A stretch of DNA of 64,000 bases from a virus: IMG/VR virus record IMGVR_UViG_3300042564_002819, positions 124,001 through 188,000 of that record, one strand, 5' to 3'. The notes below the pieces were generated by a model that ran no database searches, was not told the origin of the DNA, and saw only the letters and a list, made by a program, of their open reading frames with translations. Made by a program: the position numbers and the translations under genes. Below are positions 51,656-59,790 of this stretch, one piece after another (position 1 is the first letter of the stretch; each line of letters begins with the position of its first letter).

Positions 51656-52156
51656 ATGAATAAAAAGTTAGAAGACTTATTTAATCTGCCCGAGGCAAAA
51701 GAAATTCTTAAACAAGAAAAAACTAAAGAAAAAAAAGAAGAAGCAATTGCAATAGCAGAACAAAAAAAAGCATTTAGAGATATTGCAGAATTTGACAAAA
51801 TTGCAGCAGCTCTTCCGGCGGTTGAAGGTCTTGGTCAAATGGCCGACAAGGAACTAAACGAAGTCGCCGACAAAGCAATGAGTGCATACGATGATTTAAT
51901 GGATCTCGGTATGAGTGTAGAAGCACGTTATTCTGGTCGAATTTTTGAAGTAGCTGGAAACATGCTAAGAACTAGCTTAGACGCAAAAGTAGCTAAGTTA
52001 GACAAAAAATTAAAAATGATTGAACTTCAACTTAAAAAAGAAAAACAGGATAAAGATGTTGCCGCAGATCCTAACTTTACAGAAGGCGAAGGATACGTTG
52101 TAACAGACAGAAATAGCCTGTTACAGCGTCTCAAAGGAATTGATAAAGATAAATAA
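51656..52156 (+). CDS. 16: Small terminase subunit gp16
   Basis: A 166-residue protein, the size of T4 gp16 (164). It shows the typical helical pattern: MNKKLEDLFNLPEAKEILKQ, ALPAVEGLGQMADKELNEVA, YSGRIFEVAGNMLRTSLDAK, then a long coiled coil. It stimulates gp17 ATPase and recognises DNA for packaging. AAGGA is 9 bases upstream. Gene order gp4-gp16-x-x-gp17 differs from T4, where 16 and 17 overlap. Confidence 0.9.
   Translation: MNKKLEDLFNLPEAKEILKQEKTKEKKEEAIAIAEQKKAFRDIAEFDKIAAALPAVEGLGQMADKELNEVADKAMSAYDDLMDLGMSVEARYSGRIFEVAGNMLRTSLDAKVAKLDKKLKMIELQLKKEKQDKDVAADPNFTEGEGYVVTDRNSLLQRLKGIDKDK
52148..52155 (+). promoter_or_regulatory. Late box GATAAATA at the end of gp16
   Basis: GATAAATA overlaps the gp16 stop, 22 bases before the next ATG. 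Confidence 0.5.
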
Positions 52157-52177
52157 GTTATAACAGGATTACTAACC

Positions 52178-52726
52178 ATGAAGAAACTTAACGAGTATAT
52201 CACAGAGTCTAAAAAGACGTATCCCTTTAAGATAGGTTTTGCGGGAGAAGTTCCATCTGACATTAAAGAAAAATTGAATTTACATTTAGAAAAATTTGGT
52301 GTTTCTAAATTAAGTGCAGCAAAAAGAACTCCGATACAAGAACGTCCATTAGACTTTCCTAATTTAGAAAATTCAGAAGTAACTTATTTTGAAGTAGATT
52401 TAACATATCCTACTACAGATTTCGTATTACACGAATATATAGGAAAAGTGTGCAGTATTCCTAGAACTCATATAGTTGTTAGAAATATGAATAGTCCACT
52501 CGAAGAAATTCGAAATACTCAAGAAACTGATACATACGAAGCTCTTTTAAACAAAGACGACATGGGCGGAGAAAGTGCCCAAAGTTCAGTTGGACAATCT
52601 CGAGTAATGGATCTGTTAAAAGAATTAGAAGTAGCACGTAAAGATCGTGAACAAAATTCCAGTGGTTTCAAAATTGAAACATTTAAAGAGGAACCACAAA
52701 ATAAAAAAAGTGTGGTAGGAAAATAA
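52178..52726 (+). CDS. Unknown protein between terminase genes
   Basis: A 182-residue protein. The N-terminus MKKLNEYITESKKTYPFKIG with FAGEVPSDIKEKLNLHLEKF looks like a small alpha/beta domain, followed by YFEVDLTYPTTDFVLHEYI. The C-terminal third is charged and probably disordered. Proteins opening with M-K-x-L-x-x-Y-I-x-E-S-x-K-T-Y are common in marine T4-like phages; the function is not known to me. Two bases separate it from the next gene. Confidence 0.65.
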   Translation: MKKLNEYITESKKTYPFKIGFAGEVPSDIKEKLNLHLEKFGVSKLSAAKRTPIQERPLDFPNLENSEVTYFEVDLTYPTTDFVLHEYIGKVCSIPRTHIVVRNMNSPLEEIRNTQETDTYEALLNKDDMGGESAQSSVGQSRVMDLLKELEVARKDREQNSSGFKIETFKEEPQNKKSVVGK

Positions 52727-52728
52727 AA

Positions 52729-53445
52729 ATGAGTATGTTAGATATTTTGAAAAAATTTGATACTATTGAAAAGAAAGCTTTAAAAGAATCAGTAGTAACT
52801 GAATGCCCACCTGATATGGGCATGTCTGGTGCACCAACAGGACCTGCATCATTAAATATTAGTGCAGGAAATGCGTCAGAAATGGCACAAATTTTAAAAG
52901 CATTAATGTCAATAGATTCAGGAAAATCTGAACCGTCGGCTATTGTTGGATTAACGCCAGAACCAGAAGGCACTGTAGGCGGTATTGCCGGAGCAGCCCT
53001 CGGTGGCGCAATGGGAGGAATTCCTGGTGCAATTGCAGGCGGTGCTATTGGCGATAAACTTAGTGGTACAAAAGACACTAATGAGTGGGACAATACTCCT
53101 GAAGAAGAGTATCAAGATCACACTTATATGACAAAAGATTTGTCAGGCGGAATTAATCGTCCAAAAAAAATGTACAAGCCAGCAGCTAAGGGCGACAATC
53201 CAATGGCTGTCGAAAGTATCAAAGACAGACTTTATCGTGCATTAAGCGAAAAAAAAGCCAAGCCAGATTTCTTAGATATGGACAAAGACGGCAACAAAAA
53301 AGAGCCAATGAAAAAGGCTATTGCTGATAAAAAAGTAAAAGAAGCTGCAAAGCCAGATTTCTTAGATATGGACAACGACGGCAACAAAAAAGAGCCAATG
53401 AAAAAGGCTATTGCTGATAAAAAGAAACACCCATTTAAAAAATAA
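52729..53445 (+). CDS. Glycine-zipper protein with two Asp-rich (EF-hand-like) repeats
   Basis: A 238-residue protein. Residues ~84-113 are a glycine zipper (GGIAGAALGGAMGGIPGAIA with GGAIGDKLSG), usually membrane-associated. The C-terminus has two nearly identical 25-residue units, KPDFLDMDKDGNKKEPMKKA and KPDFLDMDNDGNKKEPMKKA, separated by KVKEAA. D-x-D-x-DG resembles calcium-binding loops, though the loop is shorter than canonical EF-hands. An injected or membrane-contact virion protein is conceivable. It ends at a strong terminator. Confidence 0.65.
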   Translation: MSMLDILKKFDTIEKKALKESVVTECPPDMGMSGAPTGPASLNISAGNASEMAQILKALMSIDSGKSEPSAIVGLTPEPEGTVGGIAGAALGGAMGGIPGAIAGGAIGDKLSGTKDTNEWDNTPEEEYQDHTYMTKDLSGGINRPKKMYKPAAKGDNPMAVESIKDRLYRALSEKKAKPDFLDMDKDGNKKEPMKKAIADKKVKEAAKPDFLDMDNDGNKKEPMKKAIADKKKHPFKK

Positions 53446-53446
53446 T

Positions 53447-53472
53447 AAAAAGTGCCGAAAGGCACTTTTTTT
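53447..53472 (+). terminator. Strong intrinsic terminator before gp17
   Basis: AAAAAGTGCC-GAAA-GGCACTTTTT, 10-bp stem closed by a GAAA tetraloop, with T7. Confidence 0.92.
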
Positions 53473-53475
53473 ATT

Positions 53476-53483
53476 GCTAAATA
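53476..53483 (+). promoter_or_regulatory. Late box GCTAAATA abutting gp17 start
   Basis: Ends 4 bases before the gp17 ATG; terminator T-run only 3 bases upstream; no SD. Predicted leaderless late mRNA. Confidence 0.55.
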
Positions 53484-53487
53484 TTTT

Positions 53488-55071
53488 ATGGGAAAAAGTT
53501 TAGACGGCGTATTAGTTAAAAAAGCCAACCAAAAAGAAACATACACTGAACAACAGATTGAGGATCTACTTAAATGCATGGATCCAGATGAAGGTTATTT
53601 GCATTTTGCAAAACACTTTGCTTACATTCAGCATCCTGTTAAAGGTAAGCTATTGTTCGAACCTTACGAATATCAGTTAAGATTGTTACACAGCTATCAT
53701 AATTATCGATTTAACATTAATATGATGCCTCGACAAACAGGTAAGACTACTTGTGCAGCAATCTATCTTTGCTGGTATGCAATGTTTCATCCTGATCAAA
53801 CTGTTCTTATTGCTGCACACAAATATACAGGTGCACAAGAAATCATGCAACGTGTGCGTTATGTATACGAAACCTGCCCAGACCATATACGTGCAGGTGC
53901 AACAGGTTATGCAAAAGGCTTTATTGAATTTGAAAACGGTTCACGTATTGTAAGCCAGACAACAACTGGCAACACCGGTCGTGGTATGAGTATTTCTCTA
54001 CTATACTGTGACGAATTTGCATTCGTGCAGCCAAATATTGCAGAAGAGTTTTGGACATCGATTTCGCCTACACTTGCAACTGGTGGTCGTGCAATTATTA
54101 CATCAACTCCTAACAGTGACGAAGATACATTTGCTACTATTTGGAAACAAGCAGAGCAAAAGTTTGACGAGTATGGAAACGAAAGCGAGATAGGCATTAA
54201 CGGATTTCATGCATTTAGAGCACACTGGAACGAACATCCAGATCGAGACGAAGCATGGATGAAAGAAGAAGTAGGTCGTATCGGTGAAGAAAAGTTCCGT
54301 CGAGAATATGGCTGTGAATTCTTAATCTACGACGAAACACTAATTAGTTCTTTAACATTAGCCGAAATGGACGGAAAGTCACCTATTATCAACATGGGCC
54401 AAACTCGTTGGTATAAAAAACCAAATGCAAAATACAATTACGCAGTTGCATTAGATCCTGCAATGGGCACCGGCGGCAACTACGCAGCAATACAAGTTAT
54501 AGAATTGCCAACATACGAACAGGTTGCAGAATGGCAACATAATACTACAGCAGTTCCTGGACAAATTAGAGTTTTAAAAGACGTGTGTCAATATATCTCT
54601 GACGAATGCCGAACTGGCGGAAGCAACATTTATTGGAGTGTTGAAAATAACGGACTTGGCGAAGCTGCGTTATTAGTAATAAATGATTTTGGCGAAGAAA
54701 ATATTCCAGGGTTATTTGTTTCAGAACCTATAAGAAAAGGGCATGTTAGAAAGTTTAGAAAAGGCTTTAATACTACACATAGTTCTAAAGTAACTATATG
54801 TGCTAGATTAAAAACTATGATTGAAAATAAACAGCTTATTGTTAATAGCAAACCTTTAATAAGTGAGCTAAAAGCATTTGTAGCAACAAACAGTTCGTTT
54901 GCTGCAAAACAAGGATATACAGATGACCTTGTTAGTGCAACATTATTATCTCTAAGAATGATCGATATTATAAAAGATTGGGATCCGTCAATATATAATA
55001 GTTTTTCTCAAATTGATTCAGAACAGGACTACGAAATGCCAATGCCTATCTTTATATCAAGTAATTATTGA
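53488..55071 (+). CDS. 17: Terminase large subunit gp17
   Basis: A 527-residue packaging motor (T4 610). ATPase domain: Walker A MPRQTGKTT (~80-88), Walker B LLYCDEFAF (~170-178), coupling motif TSTPNS. Nuclease domain (RNase H-like): VALDPAMGTGGNYAAIQV with the first catalytic Asp, WSVENNGLGEAAL with Glu, and the C-terminal YTDDLVSATLL with the last Asp. Start ATG 53488 is chosen because an upstream GTG (53452) lies inside the terminator hairpin. There is no SD; the late box is 4 bases away. Confidence 0.96.
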   Translation: MGKSLDGVLVKKANQKETYTEQQIEDLLKCMDPDEGYLHFAKHFAYIQHPVKGKLLFEPYEYQLRLLHSYHNYRFNINMMPRQTGKTTCAAIYLCWYAMFHPDQTVLIAAHKYTGAQEIMQRVRYVYETCPDHIRAGATGYAKGFIEFENGSRIVSQTTTGNTGRGMSISLLYCDEFAFVQPNIAEEFWTSISPTLATGGRAIITSTPNSDEDTFATIWKQAEQKFDEYGNESEIGINGFHAFRAHWNEHPDRDEAWMKEEVGRIGEEKFRREYGCEFLIYDETLISSLTLAEMDGKSPIINMGQTRWYKKPNAKYNYAVALDPAMGTGGNYAAIQVIELPTYEQVAEWQHNTTAVPGQIRVLKDVCQYISDECRTGGSNIYWSVENNGLGEAALLVINDFGEENIPGLFVSEPIRKGHVRKFRKGFNTTHSSKVTICARLKTMIENKQLIVNSKPLISELKAFVATNSSFAAKQGYTDDLVSATLLSLRMIDIIKDWDPSIYNSFSQIDSEQDYEMPMPIFISSNY

Positions 55072-55077
55072 TAAATA
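55070..55077 (+). promoter_or_regulatory. Late box GATAAATA near start of large virion gene
   Basis: Overlaps the gp17 stop codon and ends 7 bases before the ATG at 55085; no SD. Confidence 0.5.
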
Positions 55078-55084
55078 ATATATC

Positions 55085-57064
55085 ATGAAAAATCTCGACG
55101 TAATAGCAAAAGATTTATTTAATAAAATAAGAGGAAGATTTCCTAATATTACAATCGGCGACACCGAAGGAAATGTTACAAACGTTCCTAACGATGCAAG
55201 GTATTTTGACTTTTCTTTTTCTGATGAGAAAGAAAAGAAGATTAGCGTTAGTCTTGACGAAGATAACGGAATAGTTGTTATTGTTGGCAAAGACATAGTT
55301 AGTAATCAACCCGAAGCTGTTCAAGATAAGTGGTATAAATTTTTAAAAGAATTAAGAGTTTTTGCAAAAAAGCGTTTATTAAATTTTGATGTAAGAGACA
55401 TCAATAAAACAAATTTAAATAAAAGAGATTATAAATTTTTAGCAACAACACGACCCGGAGACAAATCAATGGCCGAATCAAAAATGTACGGTACTAATAA
55501 AACCAGTTACCAAAGAATTGGTAATGCTAGATTAGCAATTAAACATAGCCAGGCAATAAACGTAGAATCGGCAGCCGGTCGATCACAAAAGATTGGTGCA
55601 ATTTATATCGAATCTCCCGAAGGAGAAAGATTTAAGTATCCATATAAACACATAGCTGGTGCAAGAGCTATGGCTAGACATGTCTCAGAAGGCGGCAATG
55701 CTTACGACGATTTTGGAAAATATATCTCCGGGTTATCTGAAGAAGCATCGAAATTACAAAAATTTAAAAAATATATGAATCGTAGTTCCGTAATGGCCGA
55801 AACACTTTCCGGTTACATGGAAACCGTAAATACACGTATTCAAGAAGTTAAAAAAGAAATAACACATTTACAACGAGAAGCATTTTATAAAGAAGCAGTT
55901 GCAAATTTCACTGTACCAGTAGTAGAAGACGTTCCGGAAGATGTAGCTGAAAATTGGATAGATCAACTTACTATTAAACAGTTTAACGAAGAATTAAAAG
56001 ATGTGTTTCCTTACATTTATAAATTAGTAGGCGAAGCAACACGAGCTAAAGAATTAGGCCCAGAAGACTTAATGTCAGAAGCAGATGAACACACTGAGAT
56101 GAATGAGTCAAACGATTATCTTGACAGTGTTATTCAAGCACACCAGCAAGAATTTGATCAATTCATAGCAACTGGTGAAATTGATACCACCGGTGATCTT
56201 TACAACGAAATGTATGAATACTATGCAAACGAAATGAACCCACGTCAAAGACGCAACATGGAAGCACAGTATGATTACATCACTGGCAAACTTCGTGAAC
56301 TTGGTGCAATGAAAAACGAAGCCTGGGTCAAAGAAGCCGAAAAGAAAGGCCTTTACTATTATGTAAACAAGCGTAAAAAAGCAGGAACTAGTAGACCAAA
56401 AAATCATCCAAAAGCACCTAGTGCTCAAGACTGGAAAAATGCAGCAAAAACAGCAAAAGAAGAACTGGAAATCGAAGCAGCATTTGAAAGTTTAATGGGG
56501 CAATTTGCTGAAAACTCAGTAGACGAAGGCCTAGGAAAAAAATTAGCAATTCTTGCACTACTTGGACTCACAGGTTACGGAGCCATGAAAGCTACTAGTC
56601 CTGTAAATTCTCCATTAGGACAAGCATTACAAAGTGCAGCAGAACAAGGCGACAAAGAAGCAGCATATCATTTAAGCAAACTTGGTGCTTATGTTGACGC
56701 AGGCGACTCACAAACATTAAAACAATTAAACTTCCAATACATTGATGAACCAGCAGCAATGAAAGATGATGCAACTGTTCCAAACGATTCTGTATCGTCA
56801 CCGTTGACAATGACTCAAGAAAAACCAAAAACTCCAATCGGCGAATTTATTTTATCATACTTTGACAGAGAAACAGGAAAGTTTCCTAAAGGCGAAACAG
56901 CAGTATTGACTGCGGTGCAAAAAGATTACGGCGATCAATATGTTAAACCTGCCGTAGAATTTATTAAAAAAGTTGAGGCTATATCAGCTAAACGTAAAGT
57001 AGAAAAAATACAAAATTCACCCCACCCTGAAACAGAAATGATCAAACACTTAGCAGGTGTTTAA
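55085..57064 (+). CDS. Large putative virion protein
   Basis: A 659-residue protein. An alpha/beta N-terminal region (MKNLDVIAKDLFNKIRGRFP; IGDTEGNVTNVPNDARYFDF) is followed by ESPEGERFKYPYKHIAGARA, a segment repeatedly seen in large marine phage structural proteins, then long acidic helices and a single hydrophobic stretch KLAILALLGLTGYGAMKA (~502-520). The C-terminus contains FILSYFDRETGKFPKGETAV with a compact helical domain. The late promoter and location after gp17 support a virion role; mechanism unknown. Followed by a strong terminator. Confidence 0.7.
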   Translation: MKNLDVIAKDLFNKIRGRFPNITIGDTEGNVTNVPNDARYFDFSFSDEKEKKISVSLDEDNGIVVIVGKDIVSNQPEAVQDKWYKFLKELRVFAKKRLLNFDVRDINKTNLNKRDYKFLATTRPGDKSMAESKMYGTNKTSYQRIGNARLAIKHSQAINVESAAGRSQKIGAIYIESPEGERFKYPYKHIAGARAMARHVSEGGNAYDDFGKYISGLSEEASKLQKFKKYMNRSSVMAETLSGYMETVNTRIQEVKKEITHLQREAFYKEAVANFTVPVVEDVPEDVAENWIDQLTIKQFNEELKDVFPYIYKLVGEATRAKELGPEDLMSEADEHTEMNESNDYLDSVIQAHQQEFDQFIATGEIDTTGDLYNEMYEYYANEMNPRQRRNMEAQYDYITGKLRELGAMKNEAWVKEAEKKGLYYYVNKRKKAGTSRPKNHPKAPSAQDWKNAAKTAKEELEIEAAFESLMGQFAENSVDEGLGKKLAILALLGLTGYGAMKATSPVNSPLGQALQSAAEQGDKEAAYHLSKLGAYVDAGDSQTLKQLNFQYIDEPAAMKDDATVPNDSVSSPLTMTQEKPKTPIGEFILSYFDRETGKFPKGETAVLTAVQKDYGDQYVKPAVEFIKKVEAISAKRKVEKIQNSPHPETEMIKHLAGV

Positions 57065-57074
57065 ACTTTATTTT

Positions 57075-57107
57075 AAGCGTAGTGGAAACACTACGCTTAT
57101 TTTTTTA
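57075..57107 (+). terminator. Strong intrinsic terminator
   Basis: AAGCGTAGTG-GAAA-CACTACGCTT, 10-bp stem, followed by ATTTTTTT. Confidence 0.93.
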
Positions 57108-57140
57108 ATTATTAAAAACAAAAAATAATCAAAAAATTGA

Positions 57141-57169
57141 TTGACAAGATAAATAATATTGTGTAGTAT
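57141..57169 (+). promoter_or_regulatory. Sigma70-like promoter for gp32 and recombination genes
   Basis: TTGACA 57141-57146, 17 bases, TAGTAT 57164-57169. The next start is at 57242, giving a leader of about 65 bases. Confidence 0.65.
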
Positions 57170-57174
57170 TAGAA

Positions 57175-57215
57175 ATGTGCTACACAGTATTAGGCACAAA
57201 ACGCATTAAGCACAT
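57175..57215 (+). promoter_or_regulatory. Structured gp32 leader
   Basis: ATGTGCT (57175-57181) can pair with AGCACAT (57209-57215), and GTGC (57177-57180) can alternatively pair with GCAC (57193-57196). In T4 the gp32 mRNA leader folds into a pseudoknot used for autoregulation; a similar role is possible here, unproven. Confidence 0.35.
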
Positions 57216-57241
57216 AGGCATTATTATAGGAGGCATTTACT

Positions 57242-58210
57242 ATGGCATCATTGGCAGAAATTAGAGCAAAACTTAAAGAACAAGAAACCCGCACTTCGGG
57301 CACAAGCACTGGTGGCGACAACGCAATATATCCGTTTTGGAATATGCAAGAAGGACAAACAGCAACCTTCCGCTTTTTACCAGATGGTAATCCAAACAAC
57401 ACATTCTTCTGGGCAGAACGCTTGATGATCAAGCTTCCTTTTGCTGGAGTAAAAGGAGAAACAGATTCGAGGCCCGTACAAGTGCAAGTTCCTTGCATGG
57501 AAATGTATGGCGAATCTTGCCCGATTTTAAATGAAGTTCGCGGTTGGTTCAAAGATCCTACATTAGAAGATATGGGTCGTAAGTATTGGAAAAAACGTTC
57601 ATACATTTTCCAAGGTTTTGTTACTGATAATCCTTTGAAAGAAGACACATCACCTGAGAATCCGATTCGACGTTTTATTATCGGTCCTCAAATTTTCCAA
57701 CTTATTAAAGCAGCACTAATGGATCCTGATATGGAAGAGTTGCCAACTGACTATACTGCTGGCGTTGATTTTAGACTCAACAAAGGTAGCAAAGGCGGCT
57801 TTGCTGATTATGGTGCTTCAAACTGGGCTCGCAGAAGCAGACCGCTGAGCGATACCGAAATGCAAGCAATTAACACTAATGGCTTGTTTAATCTGTCTGA
57901 CTTCCTTCCTAAGAAACCTACTGATGTTGAACTTAAAGTTCTTTCGGAAATGTTTGAAGCAAGTGTTGACGGAGAACCATACGATACAGAGCGTTGGGGT
58001 CAATATTTTAGACCAGCTGGAATTTCAGCAAAGACTGGCGATCCTGTAGCAACACCGACCGCTAGCAAAAAAGCAGTCGTAGTTGATGAAAATGATTACG
58101 ATGACATTCCTGTTAAACCTACTGCACCAGTTGTAAAGCAAGAGTCTGCACCTGCCACCGGCGGAGCAGAAAACATTCTTGCAATGATTCGTGCTCGTCA
58201 GAATCAATAA
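57242..58210 (+). CDS. 32: Single-stranded DNA-binding protein gp32
   Basis: A 322-residue ssDNA-binding protein (T4 301). A basic N-terminal helix (LAEIRAKLKEQETRTSG) is followed by the OB-fold core: YPFWNMQEGQTATFRFLPDG, FFWAERLMIKLPFAGVKGE, the cysteine region VPCMEMYGESCPILNEVRGW and RSYIFQGFVTDNPL. The C-terminus is acidic (VVVDENDYDDIP) then ends in a short helix. The zinc-binding set of T4 is only partly kept. AGGAGG lies 10 bases upstream of the ATG. It coats ssDNA for replication and UvsX/UvsY recombination, whose genes follow. Confidence 0.94.
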   Translation: MASLAEIRAKLKEQETRTSGTSTGGDNAIYPFWNMQEGQTATFRFLPDGNPNNTFFWAERLMIKLPFAGVKGETDSRPVQVQVPCMEMYGESCPILNEVRGWFKDPTLEDMGRKYWKKRSYIFQGFVTDNPLKEDTSPENPIRRFIIGPQIFQLIKAALMDPDMEELPTDYTAGVDFRLNKGSKGGFADYGASNWARRSRPLSDTEMQAINTNGLFNLSDFLPKKPTDVELKVLSEMFEASVDGEPYDTERWGQYFRPAGISAKTGDPVATPTASKKAVVVDENDYDDIPVKPTAPVVKQESAPATGGAENILAMIRARQNQ

Positions 58211-58228
58211 TTTACACACATAACAAAT

Positions 58229-58255
58229 AGTTGAGTTGCACTGTGCAACTCAACT
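58229..58255 (+). terminator. Perfect 12-bp hairpin after gp32
   Basis: AGTTGAGTTGCA-CTG-TGCAACTCAACT. No T-run follows, so it may protect the 3' end of gp32 mRNA or act as a partial terminator. Confidence 0.6.
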
Positions 58256-58282
58256 AACTTTATATCTTATTAGGAAACAATT

Positions 58283-58489
58283 ATGGCTAAAAAATCAGTA
58301 AAAAAAATCAGCGACAAACTTAGAAAAGTAAGTGATTCGTACACCATCAACATGTATGACAACGGATACATGCTTGAAATTAGTGGCCGCGACAATGACG
58401 ACGAATGGTCTAGTGCTAAAATTATGTGTTCAACTGTTGAAGAATTAGTCGAACTAGTAAAAGAAGCAACAGACATGGAAAGAGAGTAA
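58283..58489 (+). CDS. Small protein of unknown function between gp32 and uvsX
   Basis: A 68-residue protein with a basic N-terminus (MAKKSVKKISDKLRKVSDSY) and an acidic, compact C-terminal half (MLEISGRDNDDEWSSAKIMC). It looks like a small alpha/beta domain. The stop overlaps the uvsX ATG by one base, so it is co-translated with UvsX. TTAGGA lies upstream. Function unknown; context suggests recombination or replication. Confidence 0.7.
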   Translation: MAKKSVKKISDKLRKVSDSYTINMYDNGYMLEISGRDNDDEWSSAKIMCSTVEELVELVKEATDMERE

Positions 58490-59562
58490 TGGCCTCTAAA
58501 ACATTTGACCCAACAAAGTTTCGCAATAGTTTAACAAAATCTATTGATGGAATGAGTTCCGGATTTCACGATCCTACTGATTGGATCTCAACCGGAAGTT
58601 ATTCGCTTAATTATTTAATTAGCGGAGACTTTAAAAAAGGTATTCCGCTAGGTAAGGTTAGTGTTTTTGCTGGAGAATCAGGTTCTGGAAAAAGCTATTT
58701 TTGTTCTGGTAACATTGTTAAAAATGCACAAGAGCAAGGTATCTTTGTTGTTCTAATTGATAGCGAAAACGCACTCGACGAATCGTGGCTACATGCACTA
58801 GGTGTTGACACAGATGAATCAAAATTGTTAAAACTCAACATGGCAATGATCGACGATGTTGCTAAGACTATTTCGTTGTTCATGAAAGATTACAAAGCAA
58901 TGGACGAAAAAGATCGTCCTAAGGTACTATTTGTAATTGATAGCTTGGGTATGCTTATGAGTCCTACAGAACTAAATCAGTTTGAAGCAGGGGACATGAA
59001 AGGTGACATGGGTCGTAAGGCCAAAGCACTTAAAGCATTAGTTACCAACTGTGTAAACATGTTTGGTAGCTACAACGTAGGCATGGTTGTTACTAACCAC
59101 ACTTATGCAAGCCAAGATATGTTTGATCCGGATGATAAAATTTCAGGCGGTGCAGGTTTTATCTATGCAAGTTCTATTGTAGTTGCAATGAAAAAACTCA
59201 AACTCAAAGAAGACGAAGATGGTAACAAAACTTCAACTGTAAACGGTATTAGAGCATCGTGCAAAATTATGAAAACACGATATGCAAAGCCATTTGAATC
59301 TGTACAAGTTAAGATTCCTTACGAAACTGGCATGGACCCTTATAGTGGGTTGTTTGACATGTTTGAATCCAAGGGCTTGTTAGAAAAGATTGGAAACCGT
59401 TATCAGTATATTACTAGCGAAGGCGAAGTATTGCTTGAGTATAGAAAAAACTGGACAGGTGAATTATTAGATCGCGTTATGGAAGACATGCCTAATAAAA
59501 AAGCATCTATGGTAAATACCGAAGATGCTGATATAGAAGCAGTTGTTAGTAACGAGGAATAA
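58489..59562 (+). CDS. uvsX: RecA-like recombinase UvsX
   Basis: A 357-residue strand-exchange recombinase (T4 391). Walker A is GESGSGKS (62-69), Walker B is VLFVIDSLGML (~145-155); the loop region EAGDMKGDMGRKAKALKALV and the VVTNHTY segment match UvsX. It forms filaments on ssDNA with UvsY and gp32 for recombination-dependent replication and repair. The ATG overlaps the upstream stop (TAATG). C-terminus acidic, as in T4. Confidence 0.96.
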   Translation: MASKTFDPTKFRNSLTKSIDGMSSGFHDPTDWISTGSYSLNYLISGDFKKGIPLGKVSVFAGESGSGKSYFCSGNIVKNAQEQGIFVVLIDSENALDESWLHALGVDTDESKLLKLNMAMIDDVAKTISLFMKDYKAMDEKDRPKVLFVIDSLGMLMSPTELNQFEAGDMKGDMGRKAKALKALVTNCVNMFGSYNVGMVVTNHTYASQDMFDPDDKISGGAGFIYASSIVVAMKKLKLKEDEDGNKTSTVNGIRASCKIMKTRYAKPFESVQVKIPYETGMDPYSGLFDMFESKGLLEKIGNRYQYITSEGEVLLEYRKNWTGELLDRVMEDMPNKKASMVNTEDADIEAVVSNEE

Positions 59563-59566
59563 TTTA

Positions 59567-59788
59567 ATGAATGAAGTACAAATTGCAGACATTTGGATGT
59601 TATTTAAAGAGTATGTTGACAAGAAAAACGTAAGCATTGCTGCTGAAAAATTTGTTGACATTTTAGCAGATTATGGTGTTTCAGATGAAACTTTTCATTC
59701 TCTACTAGGTGTTGAAGGTCATCTTGACGATGCAATTAATTACTATCTCGACTTAGATTCAGATCTTGATGAAGACGACGAGGATTAA
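59567..59788 (+). CDS. Small acidic protein between uvsX and uvsY
   Basis: A 73-residue protein from ATG 59567 (MNEVQIADIWMLFKEYVDKK), 4 bases after the uvsX stop; an earlier ATG would overlap uvsX. It is helical and ends with an acidic tail DSDLDEDDED. It is 2 bases from uvsY and so sits inside the recombination operon. Function unknown. No clear SD other than inside the uvsX end (GAGGAA). Confidence 0.7.
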   Translation: MNEVQIADIWMLFKEYVDKKNVSIAAEKFVDILADYGVSDETFHSLLGVEGHLDDAINYYLDLDSDLDEDDED

Positions 59789-59790
59789 TA

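Noticed and set aside
53452-53487. Longer gp17 start at GTG 53452
   Set aside because: It lies within the terminator hairpin and upstream of the late promoter, so it would not be on the late mRNA.
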